From positions 14,445,501 to 14,509,500 of the forward strand of contig JALDNG010000022.1 of the NCBI GenBank assembly GCA_024349245.1: a stretch of DNA of 64,000 bases, in the 5' to 3' direction. The DNA comes from Neodontobutis hainanensis. Lineage: Eukaryota > Chordata > Actinopteri > Gobiiformes > Odontobutidae. Position 1 is the first letter of the stretch. The number at the start of each line of letters is the position of its first letter. Both the position numbers and the translations under genes were made by a program. A model generated the notes under the pieces. It saw nothing but the letters and a program-made list of their open reading frames with translations, searched no databases and was not told where the DNA came from. Positions 1 through 10,700 of the stretch are shown here, piece after piece.

Positions 1-182
1 AACCAGGTTTTAACCAAGAGACCATCAAAATGAATGTAAATGCTATCACATTTACATTATTTTAGGCTCCATGTTTCGGGGTAATAAGTTACTTTATGTT
101 ATTATTTAGCAAGATTCCTATTTCAAATAAAAGTTAAAAACAAAAGCAAAGCAACTCCAATTACCTTTATTGAATTTCCTTT
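1..182. other. no gene seen, left edge
   Basis: AT-rich sequence with no recognisable exon, repeat or RNA gene on either strand. Confidence 0.4.
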
Positions 183-428
183 ATTGCATTCTTTTTCTTT
201 GACAATAAACAACAAGACCAGAAAATGTAAGTTGTCTTTGAATAACTTGTGTGTAGCGTTCTTGATGCCGCTCTTGTGTCTATTTCAGAACAGCTTTTCG
301 AGTTTAATCTGTAATCAAAGGCTGTTTTGAAATGTGATGCTTATTAGTGAATGTAGAATGGATTTTAGTCTGTACTCAGAAACTCATTCATGTGTTATTT
401 GTGAAAAGAGTAGGGTGAGTTAGGTCAA
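183..428. repeat. left arm of an inverted repeat flanking the PLAC8-like gene
   Basis: The sequence from about 183 to 428 reappears, reverse-complemented and diverged, at about 6090-6433. Shared blocks include the segment ending in the motif 'gggtgagttaggtca' (near 411-425) and a block around 'aagttgtctttgaataa'. The right arm is longer because of small insertions. No coding sequence is visible in either arm. The arms enclose the TTC4 pseudogene piece, the retroelements and the PLAC8-like gene. It is probably an old inverted duplication or a dispersed repeat inserted twice. Confidence 0.75.
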
Positions 429-659
429 GTTTAAATTAATGACTTAGTGTTTTTTAAATGGTTTGGACTTGGAAAAAGCCAGACAAATCATCAACAGATT
501 TAACTTTTTTATAAAATTGAATGTGCTAAATGTCCCCTGCTCTGTCGACTTTATGGGGGACGACCCAAATGGAAACAAAAAGTAGATCTAAAGATCAAGC
601 CGGCCTGACTACACTGTACTTTAAATGAAAGAACTATATTGAAGTTGCATCTTTTGATA

Positions 660-1165
660 AGTTTGTGATGTAAGACATATTTTTATTGTATTTCACTTTT
701 TATTAGACATTTCATTCAAGTAAAACTATAGACATTTGCATATTTTCAATGTATTTTCATAAAGATCTGAGCATAGAATGTATATAGAAAAAGCTACAAA
801 GAATGTGATTGGTTCATAGCATTAGAGGGCAGGGCTTAGTGACAGGTGAGTATTGTTGTTTAAATTGACCTTTTATGCGGAAGAACATGTAAAACTGATG
901 TCTCTGGGTTGACTTGGTAGAGCATCTCCTTTTCTTTGTCTTCAAAAAAACAACTAGAAAGAATAAAACACTTGTCATTGCTTTAGGTGACTGTTACATA
1001 ATAAATAAAGCTGTATCAATACTGTTCTAAATCTTAAGGTTAAGACTCAGATGTTTATGCATGCTTTAGTAATTACTGAGGCACTTCAGTATACAAACCT
1101 GCAGATTTGAGGAGCTGTATTTTTGGTCATGGAGGAAGTTCTTCACCAAACATGACTGAAAGGAA
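660..1165 (-). pseudogene. dead partial copy of the 3' end of ttc4
   Basis: On the minus strand this segment aligns to about 8340-8850, the part of ttc4 that carries coding exons 8 and 9. The exon 8 match lies near 1100-1160 and the exon 9 match near 887-955. The copy is broken. In the exon 8 match, the tryptophan codon of the live gene (in the 'PPWD' stretch) is a TGA stop. In the exon 9 match, the leading T run is one base longer, which shifts the frame. The intron between the two exons is also similar, so this came from a genomic duplication and not from reverse-transcribed mRNA. No copy of exon 10 or of exons 1-7 was found in the window. It has the same orientation as ttc4 and lies about 7.7 kb away, beyond the PLAC8-like gene. 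Confidence 0.88.
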
Positions 1166-1199
1166 CCAACTGAACCCAAAAAAACTAAACAAAGAAAAA

Positions 1200-2035
1200 C
1201 TCTAACCCTAATTAAAGAAAATGTTAAAGCAAAGGCATCTGGACTTGGTTTTCAAGGTAAAGACATTTCATCTCTTGTTCCAAGAGACTTTTTCAATTTT
1301 AAAATCAACAGTGCTGAGCTTTATCTTTAGAGGGAGGGGTTTGACCTGAAACTAACCCATAGTGAGCAGCACAGACTCCTACATCCTCCACCTAAAACAT
1401 CTACAACTAGACGCATTGTCTCCTTTGATGTCACTTCCCTCTTTACCTGTACCCACCAATAACGCACTTGTGGTTGTAAGGAAGAGGCTCCTACAGGACA
1501 CATCTCTAACACGACAGGACCAGCCTCACCCCGGACCATATTTGCAGTTTACTGAAGATATGTTTAAACACTACTTCAGTTCAGAGGTAACTTTTACAGA
1601 CAAAAACACGGCTGTTCCATCAGATCACCTGTCTCTCCGATTGTGGCTAACCTGTACCTAGAGGAAGTGGAGAACAGAGCTCTGGTCTCTTTCCCAGGTG
1701 CAGTGCCCAGTCACTGGTTCAGATATGTTGATGATACGTTGGTCAAAATCAAAACCCAGGAAGTAGAAGCTTTCACAAAACACATCAACACAGTGGACAA
1801 GAACATCAAGTTCACCCGTGAAGATGCCATAAACAACCGCCTGGCGTTCTTAGACTGTGCAGTGGTTATCTGTGAGGACAGGACTCTCCAAGTAGAAGTT
1901 TACAGGAAGCCAACACACAGATCAATATTTGCTGTTTGATTCCCACCACCCTCTGCAGCACAAGTTGGGAGTCATCAGGACTCTTCAACACAGAGCACAA
2001 GAGGTGCCCACTACCTCAGAAGGTAAACAGCAGAC
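1200..2035 (+). mobile_element. Penelope-like retroelement, decayed reverse transcriptase
   Basis: Several frames here together encode part of a Penelope-like (PLE) reverse transcriptase. An upstream piece at about 1415-1470 has a 'FDVTSLFT' type motif in a frame that is then broken. Next come 'SPVSPIVANLYLEE' near 1628-1666 and the catalytic-box motif 'RYVDDTLVK' near 1715-1745. A C-terminal part, 'FLDCAVV' and 'EVYRKPTH', runs near 1845-1920. It continues after a frameshift as 'LFDSHHPLQHKLGVIRTL' at about 1930-1985. At least three frameshifts, a stop before the main block and no endonuclease domain mark it as dead. About 1220-1330 resembles non-coding sequence that often accompanies such elements in fish. 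The copy stops near 2035, where a Tc1 fragment begins. Confidence 0.8.
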
Positions 2036-2044
2036 TTCTGTCAG

Positions 2045-2635
2045 AAACACAAGCCTCAATTCACACAGCCTCACAAAAAATTGGACAATAGACGATTGGA
2101 AAAAAGTTGCCTGGTCTGATGACTCTTGATTTCCTCTCTGACAGTCAGGTGGTAGTCATAAATTGGCGTAAATTACATAAAAGCATGGATCCATCCTGCC
2201 TTTTCTCAACGGTTCAGACTGGTGGTGGTGTAATGGTGTGGGGATATTTTCTTGGCACACTTTGGTACAGTTTAAGTGCCACAGCCTAAGTATTGTTGCT
2301 GACCATGTCTATCACTTTATGGCTACAGTGTACCCATCTTCTGATGGCTACTTCCAGCAGGATAATGCACCATGTCACAAAGCTCAAATCCTCTCAGACT
2401 GGTTTCTTGAACAACACTTTACTCAAACGGCCTCCACAGTCACCAGACCTCAATCCAATAGAGCACCTTTGGGATGTGGTGGAACTGGAGTCGCATCATT
2501 GATATGCAGCCGAATAATCTGCAGCAACTGCGTGATGCTATCATGCCAATATGGACCAAAATCTATGTGGAATGTTTCCAACAGCTTGTTGAATCTATGC
2601 CACAAAGAATTAAGGCATTTCTGAAGGTAAAAGGG
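2045..2635 (+). mobile_element. Tc1-like transposase fragment (first copy)
   Basis: This is a decayed DNA transposon of the Tc1/mariner superfamily. Readable pieces of the catalytic DDE region, spread over frames, are 'VAWSDDS' near 2107-2128 (first catalytic aspartate area), 'GGGVMVWGYF' near 2224-2256 and 'GYFQQDNAPCHKA' near 2346-2384 (second aspartate). A third piece is 'SPDLNPIEHLWDVVE' near 2438-2485, which contains the glutamate. Multiple frameshifts and small deletions separate them. The N-terminal DNA-binding part and the terminal inverted repeats are missing. It abuts the PLE fragment on its left and a second Tc1 element on its right. Confidence 0.88.
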
Positions 2636-2639
2636 TTAT

Positions 2640-4402
2640 AAAAGTAACGATTCCAAAAACGTTGGGACACTTACAAATTGTGAATAAAAACAGAATGTAA
2701 TGATGTGGAAATGTCCAATTTCAATATTTCATTCAGAATACAACATAGATAACATATCAAATGTTAAAAGTGAGACATTTTGAAATGTCATGCCAAATAT
2801 TGGCTTATTTTGAATTTTATGAGAAATACACATTCCCAAAAAGTTGGGGCAGGTAGCAATAAGAGGCCGATAATGATAGTGACAGCTCTTTGGATCTGAT
2901 ATTGAAAGATGACAGCAACAGTTTCCAAATGCAAATAGCACATTTGAAATGAACATTCAAACCTTTTATCTGCTCTTGGCCATGGAACAGCTGAGCAGCC
3001 AATTGTCCCATTACTTTTGGTCCCTTAAAAAGTGGGAGGCACATATACAAACTGTTGTAATTCCTTCACCGTTCACCTGATTTGAATGTAAATACCCTCA
3101 AATTAATGCTAAAGGTCTGCAGTTAAAGTCCATCTTATTAGTTTTCATTTCCAATTCCATTGTGGTGGTGTATAGAGCATTAGAATTGTGTATAAAAATG
3201 TATAAAAAGAGCCTCTCAGAGTGGCAGTGTCTCACAAAAGTCAAGATGGGCCTTCTCCCAATGCTGCGGTGAAAAATAGTGGAGCAATATCAGAAAGAAG
3301 TTTGTCAGAGAAAAATTGCAAAGAGTTTGAAGTTGTAATCATCTACAGTGCATAATATCATCTAAAGATTCAGATAATCTGGAACAATCTCTGTGCATTA
3401 ATCTCTGTGGGTTAAGGCCGGAAAACCGCACTGGATGCCCGTAAACTTCGGGCTCTTAGACAGATCTATATCACATACAGGAATGCTATTGTAATAAAAA
3501 TCACAACAGGAATACTTTCAGAAAACATTGTCGGTGAACACAATCCCGCGTGCCATTTTGTTGTTGCCGGCTAAAACTCTATGGGTCAAAAAAGAAGCCT
3601 TATCTAAACATGATCCAGAAGTGTAGACGTTTTCTCTGGAGCCAAGGATCATTAAAAATGGACTGTGACAAAGTGGAAAACTGTTCTGGGGTCAGATGAA
3701 GTAAAATTTGAAGTTCTTTTTAGAAAACTGGGACGCCTATTACACCCGGACTAAAGAAGACAAGGACAACCCAAGTTGTTGTGAGCGCTCAGGTCAGAGG
3801 CCTACATCTCTGATGGGATGGGGGCATGGGTGCGTGTGGCATGGGCAGCTTACACATCTGGAGAGGCACCATCAATGCTGAAAGGTTTATCCAAGTTCTA
3901 GAACAACATATGCTCCCATCCAGACATCATCTCTTTCAGGGAAGACCTTGCATTTTCCAACAGGACAATGCCAGACCACCGACTGCATCAATTACAACAT
4001 CATGGCTGTGTAGAAGAAGGATCCGGTACTTACGACCAAATCTTTCATCCATAGAAAACATTTAGTGCATCATGAAGAGGAAGATGCGACAAAGAAGACC
4101 TAAGACAGTTGAGCAACTAGAAGCCTGTATTAGACAAGAATATTTCTATTCCTAAACTTGAGCAGCTTGTCTCCTCAGTCCCAGACGTTTGCAGACTTTT
4201 TGAAAAAGAGGGGATGCCACACAGTGGTAAACATGGCCATGTCCTTATTTTTTTCTTAAAATTATAATTTTCTCAGTTTAAACATTTGATTTGTCATCTA
4301 TATTGTATTCTGAATAAAACATTGAAATTTGAACCTTCTGCATTATTGCATTAGGTTTTTATTCACAATTTGTGTCCCAACTTTTTTTGAATCAGGTTTG
4401 TA
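2640..4402 (+). mobile_element. Tc1-like transposon with both terminal inverted repeats, inactive
   Basis: This is a nearly full-length Tc1-like element of about 1.75 kb. The left end (about 2640-2775) and right end (about 4275-4402) are terminal inverted repeats of about 125 bp. Both carry a 'ttgggaca' block, 'aaattgtgaataaaaac', and 'ttcagaatacaa'. Between them is a decayed transposase read left to right. Its N-terminal region starts near 3245. The catalytic part has 'SLHIWRGTINAERFIQVLEQ' near 3847-3906 and 'IFQQDNARP' near 3952-3978, and the 'IENI' segment is near 4051-4062, followed by a stop. Stops and frameshifts are frequent. It is a different Tc1 family from the adjacent fragment at 2045-2635. 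Confidence 0.9.
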
Positions 4403-5040
4403 CATATACAACTCACAAGCAAAGACAGAAAACGACAAATACAAATCTAATGTAAAACCTATAAAGGTTCTGTAATAAAGTATGTTTTAAGAAGAGACAT
4501 GTTTGGTTACGGCTTTAAGAACTGGACTCATGAACCAGTAGACCCAGGAATATAAGGTGTTCAAATGTCTGTAATTCAGCTGGAACTGAAAGTAAAGCCA
4601 TGAAAGGCTTTAAAAGTTACAATACCAGTCACAGGCACTACACTTCCCACTGGCCTGATTCAAATAACATCACACGTTCAAACTTCAGAGTCACTGAATA
4701 GTTTTGTTAAATCTTGAAGTCATCACAACTGGAGAAACACCCTGCAGACAAACAGTAACCCTGTGTTTTATGAGGTTTTGTTTTAGTTTTAGTCTTCAAC
4801 ACATCATTCTCAGGGAAACACCCAGGAACTACTGCCTCACAGCCTCTTAAACACAATAAATAGAAATGTGATGTTTTTATGCACAGTTACATTGGAAACT
4901 TATATATACCATCTTAAAATGTCTGCATAAGTTTGATGATTGTCTTTTTGTTTTGATAAATACTCTTGGACTTTTAACTGTTTATGGAAAAGTCTCAAAG
5001 AAGTATCCATGGGCAAATCATAGATTCAGGTTTGACAGGA
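4403..5040. other. intergenic, upstream of the PLAC8-like gene
   Basis: No exon or clear repeat is visible after the Tc1 element ends. The segment just before the first non-coding exon of the PLAC8-like gene has no obvious TATA box. Confidence 0.4.
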
Positions 5041-5236
5041 ATGTGTTCCAGTGAAACAATCCAGACTGATTCCGTCAGTCTTTGAGAGCGCCAGGTGTTT
5101 AGCTCGGACAGGTAACCGTTTCTTAGTTTTGTTTTAGATATTTAGTATTGAACATCTTTTTTGTTGAATTAAGACATACTAGAGTGAGTTATTTTGCAAA
5201 TTATTTTAGTTTTAAATCACAGATCAATCCAAATCC

Positions 5237-5851
5237 ATGGCTAAATATTCAAAGGCACAGGAGGTTGAGTGGAGCAGTGGTCTCTTCGACTGCTTTGAGG
5301 ATTCAAAAACATGTAAGAACCAGTCTTTTTAAACTATATTAATGTAATGTGATTGATTCCAATGGCTTGTTTTATGACTACGCTTTGGGTTTTTTTAGGC
5401 TGCTATGGTTTCTGGTGCTGTCCGTGCCTCGCCTGCACCGTCTCAGGTAGATTTCAGGAGAACCACTGTCTCCCCTTGTGTGACATCCTCAGCCCGGCTG
5501 TGCTGGCAGCATGTGGGATCCCTTTATGTGTGCCTCCTGCTGGGTTTGGTCTGAGGGCGGCCTTGAGAAACAGATACAAAATAAAGGTATGAGGAAAGAC
5601 CACAACATGTGATTTTATATCTAAGTCTCTAGTATGTTTTTAAAAAAGCTATGTCCTCCCAGGGATCTCTGTGTAAGGACATCTGCACGTCTTGTTTCTG
5701 TGTGTGGTGCAACTGGTGTCAGATGCATCGAGAGTTAAGGAACCAGGATAAAACACCGACTACTATTAACGTCAATACAATCAGCATGCAGCCGGCTCCT
5801 GTGATGATGGTCCCAGCCCCGGTTGTGAACCAAACAGTGATTCTGGGATAA
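5237..5851 (+). CDS. PLAC8/cornifelin-family small cysteine-rich protein
   Basis: Three coding exons, 5237-5312, 5399-5586 and 5663-5851, join in frame to 453 nt (150 aa) with GT-AG introns. A non-coding exon probably ends at 5111 (donor 'gtaacc') and splices to 5223 (acceptor 'cacag'), placing the ATG at 5237 shortly after the junction. The protein starts MAKYSKAQEVEWSSGLFDCF, the usual PLAC8-type N-terminus. A cysteine-rich core follows: 'CCYGFWCCPCLACTVSGRF' at about residues 26-44, then 'CLPLCD' and later 'CKDICTSCFCVWCNWCQMHRE'. The last third (about 112-150) is Thr/Pro/Val-rich and looks disordered. Family members are small, membrane-associated or cytoplasmic proteins; vertebrate roles include epithelial cornification and ion homeostasis, and the exact role here cannot be read from sequence. 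A poly(A) signal is at 6040. The orthologue among fish plac8/cnfn paralogues is not resolved. Confidence 0.93.
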
Positions 5852-6039
5852 TTGTGGGGCTTTAGTTGTGTCAGGTCTTAGGATTTTAATGACAATATGT
5901 ATAAACAGTAGTTATATCTTTATTAGGACATAGACATTATATTTGTAATATGCTTTATCTCAAACCAAGTTTTACTGAAATTATGGGGAGGAAAATCTAT
6001 CAAGTGGCAATGTACAGTTCACATGTAAAATGTGGTCTT

Positions 6040-6045
6040 AATAAA
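6040..6045 (+). terminator. poly(A) signal of the PLAC8-like gene
   Basis: AATAAA lies 189 nt after the stop codon, giving a short 3' UTR. Confidence 0.7.
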
Positions 6046-6089
6046 AGTTACGTCCAAAAGTAAAGCCTGTGTAAAATTTCCAATAAGTG

Positions 6090-6433
6090 TCATGACCTAA
6101 CTCACCCTATTCTTTTCACAAATAACACATGATGAAGTTTTAAGTACAGACTAAAATCATTCACTGAAATGCATCACACCTTGACATTCACAATTCACAT
6201 GACATTCACAGATAGAACTTGAAAGGCTGGTTTCAATTAGACACAAGAGTTACAGCATGAATGCTACGCACTTTGTTCAAGATTTAACCATTATTGAAGC
6301 ACTGTTGAAGCATCTTATTGAAGTTCTTCAGGGTTTTGTTGTGAATGGTTATAGGAAGTTTGCCAAGAGGAACTTATTCAAACAAGACAACTTGCATTTC
6401 CTGGTTTTAGTTTTTATAGTCAAAGGAAAATGA
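6090..6433. repeat. right arm of the inverted repeat flanking the PLAC8-like gene
   Basis: This is the reverse complement of about 183-428, with insertions (for example near 6290-6360). It starts directly after the 3' UTR of the PLAC8-like gene. Confidence 0.75.
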
Positions 6434-6437
6434 TCTA

Positions 6438-6480
6438 AAGGCAAGGCAATTTTACTTATATAGCACAATTCATACTAAAA
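6438..6480. repeat. short dispersed fish repeat fragment
   Basis: The 'aaggcaaggcaattttacttatatagcacaattca' type segment resembles a very common interspersed sequence of teleost genomes. The assignment rests on recognition only. Confidence 0.4.
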
Positions 6481-6513
6481 GGTACTGGATAAAGAGCCCA
6501 CCACGCACTATCA

Positions 6514-6744
6514 TTGCAGAAGACAGTGTGTGAAAATATAAAATATAATCTTCTAAACTTGGAAAACACAATAAAGTATGCTGATTCAGTTCTAGTCTAC
6601 AAAATTCTCATAATGTCGCCGCCTTCTTTAAAGGGCTTTGTAAAAAGAAACTCAAACTGGACAACTAGACCAGGCTCCAGGGGCAACTGTCTAGTGCCAT
6701 TTAGAAAAAGTGTGTCTGGACTATTATCATGCACCTATCATTAA
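6514..6744 (+). mobile_element. probable non-LTR retrotransposon fragment
   Basis: An open frame reads 'YNLLNLENTIKYADSVLVYK', then 'PSLKGFVKRNSNWTTRPGSR' and 'VPFRKSVSG'. This order of motifs resembles the extreme C-terminus of fish non-LTR retrotransposon ORF2 proteins. There is no reverse transcriptase core nearby, so it is at best a 5'-truncated relic. A chance open frame cannot be excluded. Confidence 0.5.
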
Positions 6745-7139
6745 ACATCACTGCATCACTGGAATGAAAGATGTAAGGGTCTGTCAGGAGTCCAGAAACT
6801 CACTGACCTTTTATACACACACACTGATTACAACAAACAGGTCACAGGTGAGGCTGCTTACCTTTAGTAGCCATTCAAACCCGTTTGTGTCGACTTGTGC
6901 GTGTTATCAGGCATGTGTTATCATTCATATTCTCTGATAAAATGTCCAAAATAATTATAATAAAAATAATAAATAATAATAATCTCACAAATTCTGCCAG
7001 GGTAACTTATGAGCATAACTGTATAAATAAAAACTCACTACTTAATTTTGAATAAAATTCACATTTTTGTAATAAAAATCTGAAAATATGCCAACAGAAA
7101 AAAATATAAATGTAATGCTAAAGGGTTAAAAAAAGAAGA

Positions 7140-7244
7140 CATCTCAGCATCTGGTCAGTTCTAAGCATGTCTGGTCTGTGAGAGTCATTGGTCATCTCAC
7201 AGACCAGACCAGCTTAGAACTGACAAAGTCCAGACGCTGAGATG
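7140..7244. repeat. 105-nt near-perfect hairpin
   Basis: The left arm (7140-7184) and right arm (7195-7244) are reverse complements except for one short insertion in the right arm and a few mismatches. The loop is about 10 nt. Each arm holds 'tcagttctaagc' and 'tctggtctgtgaga' or their complements. It lies in the gap between the ends of the PLAC8-like gene and ttc4. It could be a foldback MITE or an inverted duplication; a small-RNA precursor is possible but unsupported. Confidence 0.85.
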
Positions 7245-7731
7245 CCGTATGATTAGCATTAATGATTTTTGGTTTTAGACAAACGTATACATGTTGTGTT
7301 CATAAATTTAAACTCTGTATTTATCGTCTACACAGCATTAAACACAAGCAGAACCTTTAGCCTCAAATATTAAGTCCCTAAATTATAGGAAATTGGTGCA
7401 GCTCCATGATTTAATCTTTTCTGAAATCTGTGAATAAACCAAACAGTTTTGTATGTTTACTGTAACAACACACAACTGTACCTCCAGCCTCTCGCGCTGC
7501 TAAACACAAGGATTTATTTATAATAATCATTAACCACCCACCAAAGTTTTATTAAGTGAAATATGTTTTAAACCTCAAATAAAGACATGACGTTTATGGC
7601 ACATTGATGATTGTTTCTGTAGCAAACACTGCTGTTTTGGACTCAGAACTGTGCCAGTAGCATCAGTGGAAACCAGGTTAAATATGGCCTGACAAACTGC
7701 ACTGTCAACTTGATTGCTACGCACTTGTTTG
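7245..7731. other. intergenic between the PLAC8-like gene and ttc4
   Basis: No exon, RNA gene or recognisable repeat seen. Confidence 0.4.
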
Positions 7732-7737
7732 TTTATT
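7732..7737 (-). terminator. ttc4: candidate poly(A) signal of ttc4
   Basis: AATAAA on the minus strand, 38 nt after the ttc4 stop codon. Confidence 0.6.
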
Positions 7738-7775
7738 GTACAGAGGCATACATACTTCCTGTGGTGTTTGTGCTT

Positions 7776-10700
7776 TTACAGTCTTTTCACTTTCTTCTCA
7801 CTTAAATATTGTTTGCCGAACGGCGAGCTCTTCACCAAAATGATGAAACTTGGCGTTCCTGCCTTGACAAAGAACCTGATAACAAATAAGAAAGCATAGT
7901 TAGCACAAGTATGTCAATGATGTACAAGGAAACAAAAAAAAAAATAAACAGTGCTCATTTTTATGTAAACTAACATTAAAGCAGCTGTGCTTTGGCTGTC
8001 AAGTCGTTAGAAAATGAGCAGTGATAAACTGGTTACTCCTGCTTTTTGTTTTAAGGGGAAAAAATGTATAATGCCTCTGAACATGAAAAAATGTAACATC
8101 AAGAACATACAGGTTTAACCGTACAATCAACACAACAGCCCCTCCCCCTCAAACACAAGCTGCAGGTTACACAGACATATTATAGGGCAAAATGTCTTAG
8201 TAGCTATTAAAAAGCCTTTCACAGGAATTAAAAATTTACAAAGATTATCAAACCATATATTTCTTCCTTGTGACACGCAACAAATGACCTGATTTATATA
8301 TTTTTGATTATTATTTTCTACCTTTGAAAAGTCAAATACTGTAGCCCAGTAAAAGGTTTGCAATGTAAAAAAGATATGTGTTTGTATTTCATTTTAATTT
8401 GACATTTTTATTGACGTAAAATCATTTTAATATTTTCAATGTATTTTCATAAAGATCTGAGCTTAGAATGCATATGACTGACAAATGGAGGAATGAGAGG
8501 GTGGGGCTTAGCGACACGTGAGTAACGCTGGTAAATCGACCTTTTATGCTGTAGAACATGTAGAAGTGATGTCTCTGGGTCGACTTGGTACAGCATCTCC
8601 TTTTCTTTGTCTTCAAAAAACAACTAGAAAGAAAAAAGTGACTTTTAGCCGGTGTATAAATGCTGTTCTAACTCTATATTTAGGTTAAGACTCAGACTTT
8701 TAAACATGGTTTCAGCAATTATTCAGCAATCACTGAGGCACTTCTTCAGACACACCTGCAGATTTGGTGGGCGGTATTTTTGTTCAGAGTCCCAAGGAGG
8801 AAGTTCTTCACCAAACATGACTGAAAGGTGATCTAAGAAGCTGGCAGCAGCAAAAAAAAAAACAAACATTACCATTAAAATGCACCTTAACCCAACACAT
8901 AATAATATTTATCTCTGTCAACAACAGAGTTAAAACTTGGAGGAAAATGGCAGAGACTTTATCCTTTGGTAATAGACATTTGATCTGAGAACCCCAAACC
9001 AGGAACAATAAGTCTAACAATAGATTTTAGCTGAGCAAAAATGAGCAAAAATAACAGAAAATGCAAAAAAGATGGCATTGTCTGTCACATAACTGTAAAA
9101 GCAGAAGCAGTTTACCAGTTGTTCTCACAAAAAGCTGAGATGAAGTCACTCTGCTGGTGTTCGGGATAGAGGAAGAGCACGGGCCAGTGGAGGAAGCCGT
9201 CCTGTGGGTTTAGGAAAACCTGAGCCCCTGTGACCTCCTGTGAGCTTAGACCGTCGAAACTGAGCTCTGATAGTGCCCCAGAGGAGACTTCATCCTTGTT
9301 GTCACTGTCCGAACAGCGCTGAGGCTTTGTGGACTGAAGGAGCTTTATCCCCCTTTCCTGTGCAACAAAAAGTCATCATCACAAATGAATTTGAGTCAAA
9401 ACTAAACACAGGTTTGTATAGGCTCAGATTGGTGCCCTGTACTATGTTGTTTTTATTAGTTGTGTCTCAAAAATGGTAACCAACTAATCCATATTTGTTT
9501 GTGCTGCTTGATCCTTTGCTGTTTGCTCTATTTCTTTCTTATTTTGGAGTAAGCTCATTCTAAACAGTGCTCTATGGTGGAAAAAAGGCAAACATAATAA
9601 AAACAACTTAATAAAAACCTCAAGTACTTGTATTGTATTATCAATGGGCTCTAAACACATAAAAGCTTTGAACCAGCTGAACACTGAAAACCCAGAATGA
9701 AACCCCAGAACTTGCCCTGGAGTTTGAACTTTATCTTTACCTTTATAGCAGCCAGAAGCACTTCCTTCTCTGCAAGCTGCTTCTTTTCTTGGACTTTGGC
9801 TTTTCTGGCATCTCTGTCTGCAGCTCTCTAAAACACAACGAGGTGAAATGTAAAATATCAAAGCTTACCGCCTCACACCAAAATCTTGGGACACTTTACC
9901 TTGCGTTTGTCTGCTGCCGCTCTGAGCTCCTGCAGCTTCTTGTCGGTGGGATGGACTGCGAGCCCCTCGTCACACCACTGGACGGCCTCCGCAAAGCGAC
10001 GTAGCTCTATGCAGCACTGGGCACCTGCATGAACCATAACAGATCACTTACAATGACTTTTACTAATGGACAAACAAATGAAAGTGTGTAAGTATGACGT
10101 CAAACAAATACACTTATTTGGTTTGTGAAGAACAATATTATTAAAGCAATAAAAATAAATCCTTTAAATGTGCTTCATTAATTCATTAATTTTCCCCTCT
10201 GTGCTTTCTTTTTGTAAAATTAAGTAAACATACATAAAAAATACATCAATATATCAATATAGCTTATGACGTTTTACACAATCTGGACAAAATATATTAT
10301 AAACCTATACAGCCTGATCGTGTTCAAGCACAATATGAATGGGAATATGGACTCTTCTTGACTATAGAGTCTTGAATTTCTTTATTATTCAAAATTTTAC
10401 TTTAATTTAGAGTTAATCTCCTGAGTGCCACCTCCTGGAAGTGAACTGTAACAACTCATTCTGTGTCACACACCTCTGATCAGGGCTTTGAGGTGATCCG
10501 ATTTGATCTTTTTTGCAGCTGTAGCATCATTTAGTGCAGAACGCATGTTACCTGCAAAAGAGAAAAAACAAGCCACATAAGATCACTTTAAAATGATTTC
10601 AGTGAAAATATTTTTTAAGTTGAACATTTGTGGTTTTTACCCAGATGAAAGTGTGTGGCAGCGCGGTTTGTGAGAAGAACAGTTCTGAGGTCTTGATCAC

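Noticed and set aside
8422..8616. 64-codon minus-strand frame overlapping ttc4 exon 9
   Set aside because: Wrong frame; the true exon 8541-8623 is fixed by homology and phase.
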